A DNA stretch of 64,000 nucleotides from NCBI GenBank assembly GCA_023399155.1, contig JAEWQP010000002.1, positions 124,001 to 188,000 of the forward strand. The letters are read 5' to 3'. Each line of letters opens with the position of its first letter. Position 1 is the first letter of the stretch. Positions 61,418-64,000 of this stretch are shown piece by piece. This DNA is from Verrucomicrobiota bacterium (GTDB lineage Bacteria > Verrucomicrobiota > Verrucomicrobiia > Opitutales > Opitutaceae). Below the pieces are notes generated by a model that had not been told where the DNA came from, ran no database searches, and was given only the letters and a program-made list of their open reading frames with translations. The translations under genes were made by a program, and so were the position numbers.

Positions 61418-61492
61418 GCCACGGTGGTGGCAGATCCGACCGGTTCTGGGCAAGCGCGGAGACAGCCTGCGTCCGGCTCGAAGGGTCGGCTG

Positions 61493-63484
61493 CTAGGGAC
61501 TGCTCGCGAGGGCCGTTGCGTATTCCGCAGCGGTGAGTTCGCGATAGTCGCTACGCCAGTAGCTGCGGAGCATCGGCGTGCCCGGCGGGAAGGTGCCATC
61601 CCGGAAGAGCTTGCTGAATCCCCAGGTGCGGTTCGGAGGCGAATAATAGTCCACGCTCCAGATCGTAAAGTCCGCCTCGCTCTCATAAAGGCACACGAGC
61701 GATCCCCGGATCACGTTCTTCTTGCCTGACCAGTTTTCAAGAAACCGGGGCAGATTGTGGGCGCCTCCGGATCCTTCAGCGAGGCCGAGGGCACCTGAAG
61801 GTCGAATCCCTGTGACAATGGCAGCGGCGACTTCGGTATCGGCTGCCGTCGGCTTACTGGTGGTGACGGCATCGTTCCAAGCCGTCGAGAGCAGAGTCAC
61901 CGAATCCCCGAAGAGCGCGCATGGGACTTCGCCAGATTCGGATTCAGTCGCCGAGTTGGCATTGGTCACGTTACCATCGGCATTGAAATGCCCCTGCACG
62001 TAGAGGGCATTATTGGTGGCGAGGGTGAATCCTGGGTCCGAACCGCGCGAGGGGATCCCCTTGCCTGCTGCGCCTCCGGTCTGGCCGTTGATGAGTCGGA
62101 GCCCAGTGAATCCCAGATCGGCCGCTGTGCTGGTGAACGCGACGTAGACGACGCCGTTCCAGTCACTGGCCGGATTGTATCCGGCGATCTTTGACGAGGT
62201 CGTTGGTGACTCGATGACTTGCTTGAGCTTGCCCACGTCGAGGTCATAGCACTTCACGCTCTTTGTTCCGTCGGGCCGGCGTCGGTAGTCGCGGAAATAC
62301 TTGGGCGTGCTGACCAATCCACTCGGAAGTGTCACGACCGTGCCGTCCTTGCGCTTTGCCGTCACCGTCCCTGAGGCACTGACCTCGATATATAGGCCTG
62401 CTTTGCTGGCCATTTTCTGCTTTTCGACTTCGGCATCGTAGTGGGGTGCGGAACTCGGAAGGAGCGGTTCAATGAGTTGATGCCCCGAGTTCACCGGGTC
62501 GTAGGAACCGGTGCTCGGATCATCTTCGGCGTAGTCCTTGAATGACGGCGGCGAATAGGTATTGATGCCATGATCTTGGGTCTGGAGATTTCCGTTCCAG
62601 CGATTCGTGGCATAGGCAGCGAATGACTTCTCGATCGAGGACGGGACCATCTTGCTGTCCTTCCATACGCCACCGTCCTTCATGTTGAGCAAGGTCCCGC
62701 TTCCATTCATGAAATTGACGGGCATCTCCTTGAGCGTTTCAGTATTGTGACTTCCTCCTTTTCCCCCGGTCGGATTCTTCCAGGCGTGGAATACGTCGCC
62801 GGCGACGGTGACGGTACCCCGGAAGTTCAGCGAATCCGATCCGGAACCCTGGCATGCGACATAGAGGTCGCCATTGGTGTGGACCGGACCATCGATGTTC
62901 ATCAGCGGGCCCGGTGCGATCTCGAGGTCAGGATTGTAGAAGATTGCGTGGGTGAAGAGGGGCACGTCCCGGACCGAGAGGTCGGCGCGTGCATAGGCCG
63001 CGATATCGGGCCCGCCCGCAGGGTCCGTAACAGTCGCCGTTCCGAGCACGGTTATCCGGCGGGCATACACGCGCTTCCCCTTGTCAGGGTCCTGCTCGTT
63101 GCCCGCGACGCTGGGATCGATGAAGGTGAGGGCGGAGAGAGACGGAATGTTGCCGCCATTCACACCCAAGGCGTCGTAGCGGACGTTTTGTGAATAGTAA
63201 CTCTTTGGGGGAACAATCAGTTTATCCGTGCCGCTGGACAGCGCAGAGGCGGTGATATTCGTGCGCGTCTCGAACTTGTCCTTCACCTGTGCCAGCGCGA
63301 ACTCGATGGTCGTCTCGGCTGCGTTTTTTGCTTCCAGCCGGAGCGCAGCGCGATGGTTCATCTTTCGCTCACTCAGCGCAGCCGAAAGGAGGCTGGCGAT
63401 GATGAGCGCGAATGCCATCGTGATCACCACGGCGGTGACAATGGCGGAGCCTTTGATGTTCGGATTTGAGCGGCGCGTTTGCAT
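61493..63484 (-). CDS. PilX-like type IV pilus/secretion assembly protein
   Basis: The 663-residue protein begins MQTRRSNPNIKGSAIVTAVV, followed by a hydrophobic helix and SERKMNHRAALRLEAKNAAE, the pattern of PilX N-terminal and related pilus assembly proteins, where the helix anchors in the membrane. The rest is a long soluble region with GPVHTNGDLYVACQGSGSDS- and GDVFHAWKNPTG-like blocks and no catalytic motif. It lies directly downstream of a prepilin-like gene on the same strand, so both belong to a pseudopilin cluster that continues beyond the window. Confidence 0.75.
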   Translation of the reverse strand: MQTRRSNPNIKGSAIVTAVVITMAFALIIASLLSAALSERKMNHRAALRLEAKNAAETTIEFALAQVKDKFETRTNITASALSSGTDKLIVPPKSYYSQNVRYDALGVNGGNIPSLSALTFIDPSVAGNEQDPDKGKRVYARRITVLGTATVTDPAGGPDIAAYARADLSVRDVPLFTHAIFYNPDLEIAPGPLMNIDGPVHTNGDLYVACQGSGSDSLNFRGTVTVAGDVFHAWKNPTGGKGGSHNTETLKEMPVNFMNGSGTLLNMKDGGVWKDSKMVPSSIEKSFAAYATNRWNGNLQTQDHGINTYSPPSFKDYAEDDPSTGSYDPVNSGHQLIEPLLPSSAPHYDAEVEKQKMASKAGLYIEVSASGTVTAKRKDGTVVTLPSGLVSTPKYFRDYRRRPDGTKSVKCYDLDVGKLKQVIESPTTSSKIAGYNPASDWNGVVYVAFTSTAADLGFTGLRLINGQTGGAAGKGIPSRGSDPGFTLATNNALYVQGHFNADGNVTNANSATESESGEVPCALFGDSVTLLSTAWNDAVTTSKPTAADTEVAAAIVTGIRPSGALGLAEGSGGAHNLPRFLENWSGKKNVIRGSLVCLYESEADFTIWSVDYYSPPNRTWGFSKLFRDGTFPPGTPMLRSYWRSDYRELTAAEYATALASSP

Positions 63485-63489
63485 GGTAT

Positions 63490-64000
63490 TCAGCCTCGGG
63501 GGGCCACGGTGAAGTTGTAGGTGCTGACTGCGTTCTTGAGGTTGCTGCCCCGACGCGTGATCTCACCGCGAACGATCACGGTCCGATCGAAGTTGTAGAA
63601 CAATCGGCCGTCACTCAGGCCTCTCGACATTTCCAGGACCTCGTCCCACGTGTTGCGTGTGGAGGTTTCGGGGGCCAGGGTGATCGGATTGCTCGTTTTC
63701 GTCGGAGTACAGTCAACAGTGAATCGTCTGACCGGCCCCGAGTCGCTGCCGCTGGCTGCCCGATAGTAGCCCACCACGCGGATCACCTCCTCCGGATTGG
63801 ATGGATTCGTGTAGACGAAGAGCGCGAAATCGCCCGACTGCTCGACGCCCATCAGCGTCCGGTCATCGAAGGAACGGTAGACCCTGAAATAGTTCGCCTC
63901 GACCGCATTGTCGCTCAGTTCATTCGTGAAGCTTCGCATATCGCGATTCACGAGTTGGCGGCCCAGGTCATAGCGGTAGATCTGGAGACCATGTATGAAG
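63490..64000 (-). CDS. Pseudopilin-like secretion protein, partial at the window edge
   Basis: The frame is open through the right edge, so the N-terminus is missing. The visible part (FIHGLQIYRYDLGRQLVNRD, then MRSFTNELSDNAVEANYFRV) looks like the soluble region of a GspJ/PilW-type minor pseudopilin just after the pilin helix, followed by NYFRVYRSFDDR and YRAASGSDSGPVRRFTVDC. Its stop lies 6 bp before the PilX-like gene, so they are one operon. The family assignment is by context and general layout. Confidence 0.7.
   Translation of the reverse strand, partial: FIHGLQIYRYDLGRQLVNRDMRSFTNELSDNAVEANYFRVYRSFDDRTLMGVEQSGDFALFVYTNPSNPEEVIRVVGYYRAASGSDSGPVRRFTVDCTPTKTSNPITLAPETSTRNTWDEVLEMSRGLSDGRLFYNFDRTVIVRGEITRRGSNLKNAVSTYNFTVAPRG

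Noticed and set aside
1..64000. tRNA, rRNA or known riboswitch genes
   Set aside because: No T-loop plus acceptor-stem pattern, rRNA segment or recognisable cobalamin riboswitch was seen, including in front of the B12-related regulator.

Overview
The window is GC-rich, gene-dense bacterial chromosome. Its gene content fits the Verrucomicrobiota, most likely an Opitutaceae-like member. The main signs are a GreA carrying a ~450-residue N-terminal extension (long GreA forms are known from the PVC group), a rpmI-rplT-pheS-pheT block, prepilin-like proteins, and many CACAGAGG-type intergenic repeats. I saw no rRNA, tRNA, CRISPR array, insertion sequence with a transposase, or prophage.

Layout. 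1-7 kb: a truncated ArsR regulator, greA, rsmB, an acyltransferase, an MFS transporter and thpR. 7.2-15.5 kb: a MerR/B12-binding (CarH/LitR-like) regulator followed by a seven-gene same-strand lipid-modification cluster (FAD amine-oxidase-like enzyme, DUF1365, two CFA-type methyltransferases, two membrane proteins, a TPR protein). 15.8-23.5 kb: a YkgJ-type protein, an aquaporin-like channel with glpD, a long-chain acyl-CoA ligase, aroC and an unrecognised P-loop-like protein. 23.5-30.3 kb: acetyltransferases, two orphan Opp-type ATPases and mutS. 30.4-47.3 kb: a hydrolase, two glycosyltransferases, a YvlD/holin-like membrane protein, two large sensor kinases, a double U32 protein, an ABC ATPase and glnD. 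47.5-54.4 kb: valS, a Xre/RES toxin-antitoxin pair, and NfeD plus flotillin. 54.5-64 kb: a prepilin, rpmI, rplT, pheS, a small mobile-looking GxxExxY cassette, pheT, a PPK2 kinase, and two pilin-like secretion genes running off the end.

Two systems stand out. First, a probable light-sensing adenosylcobalamin regulator (W-x9-EH motif and B12-binding His both present) sits directly upstream of a membrane-lipid remodelling operon. Second, a 472-bp cassette encoding a GxxExxY protein with RecB-like nuclease residues is bounded by 29-bp inverted repeats and lies exactly between pheS and pheT. Related CACAGAGG-type repeats occur between many other genes of the window, so the cassette and the solo repeats may belong to one nuclease/repeat system.

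The intergenic DNA is unusually rich in repeats: nested palindromes around the pheST block, a 150-bp element present at least three times, a GGTAGGGCGAGGCC family, five copies of a TGTCA-N9-TGACA palindrome, and polypyrimidine leaders. All calls come from reading the sequence; no database search was made.
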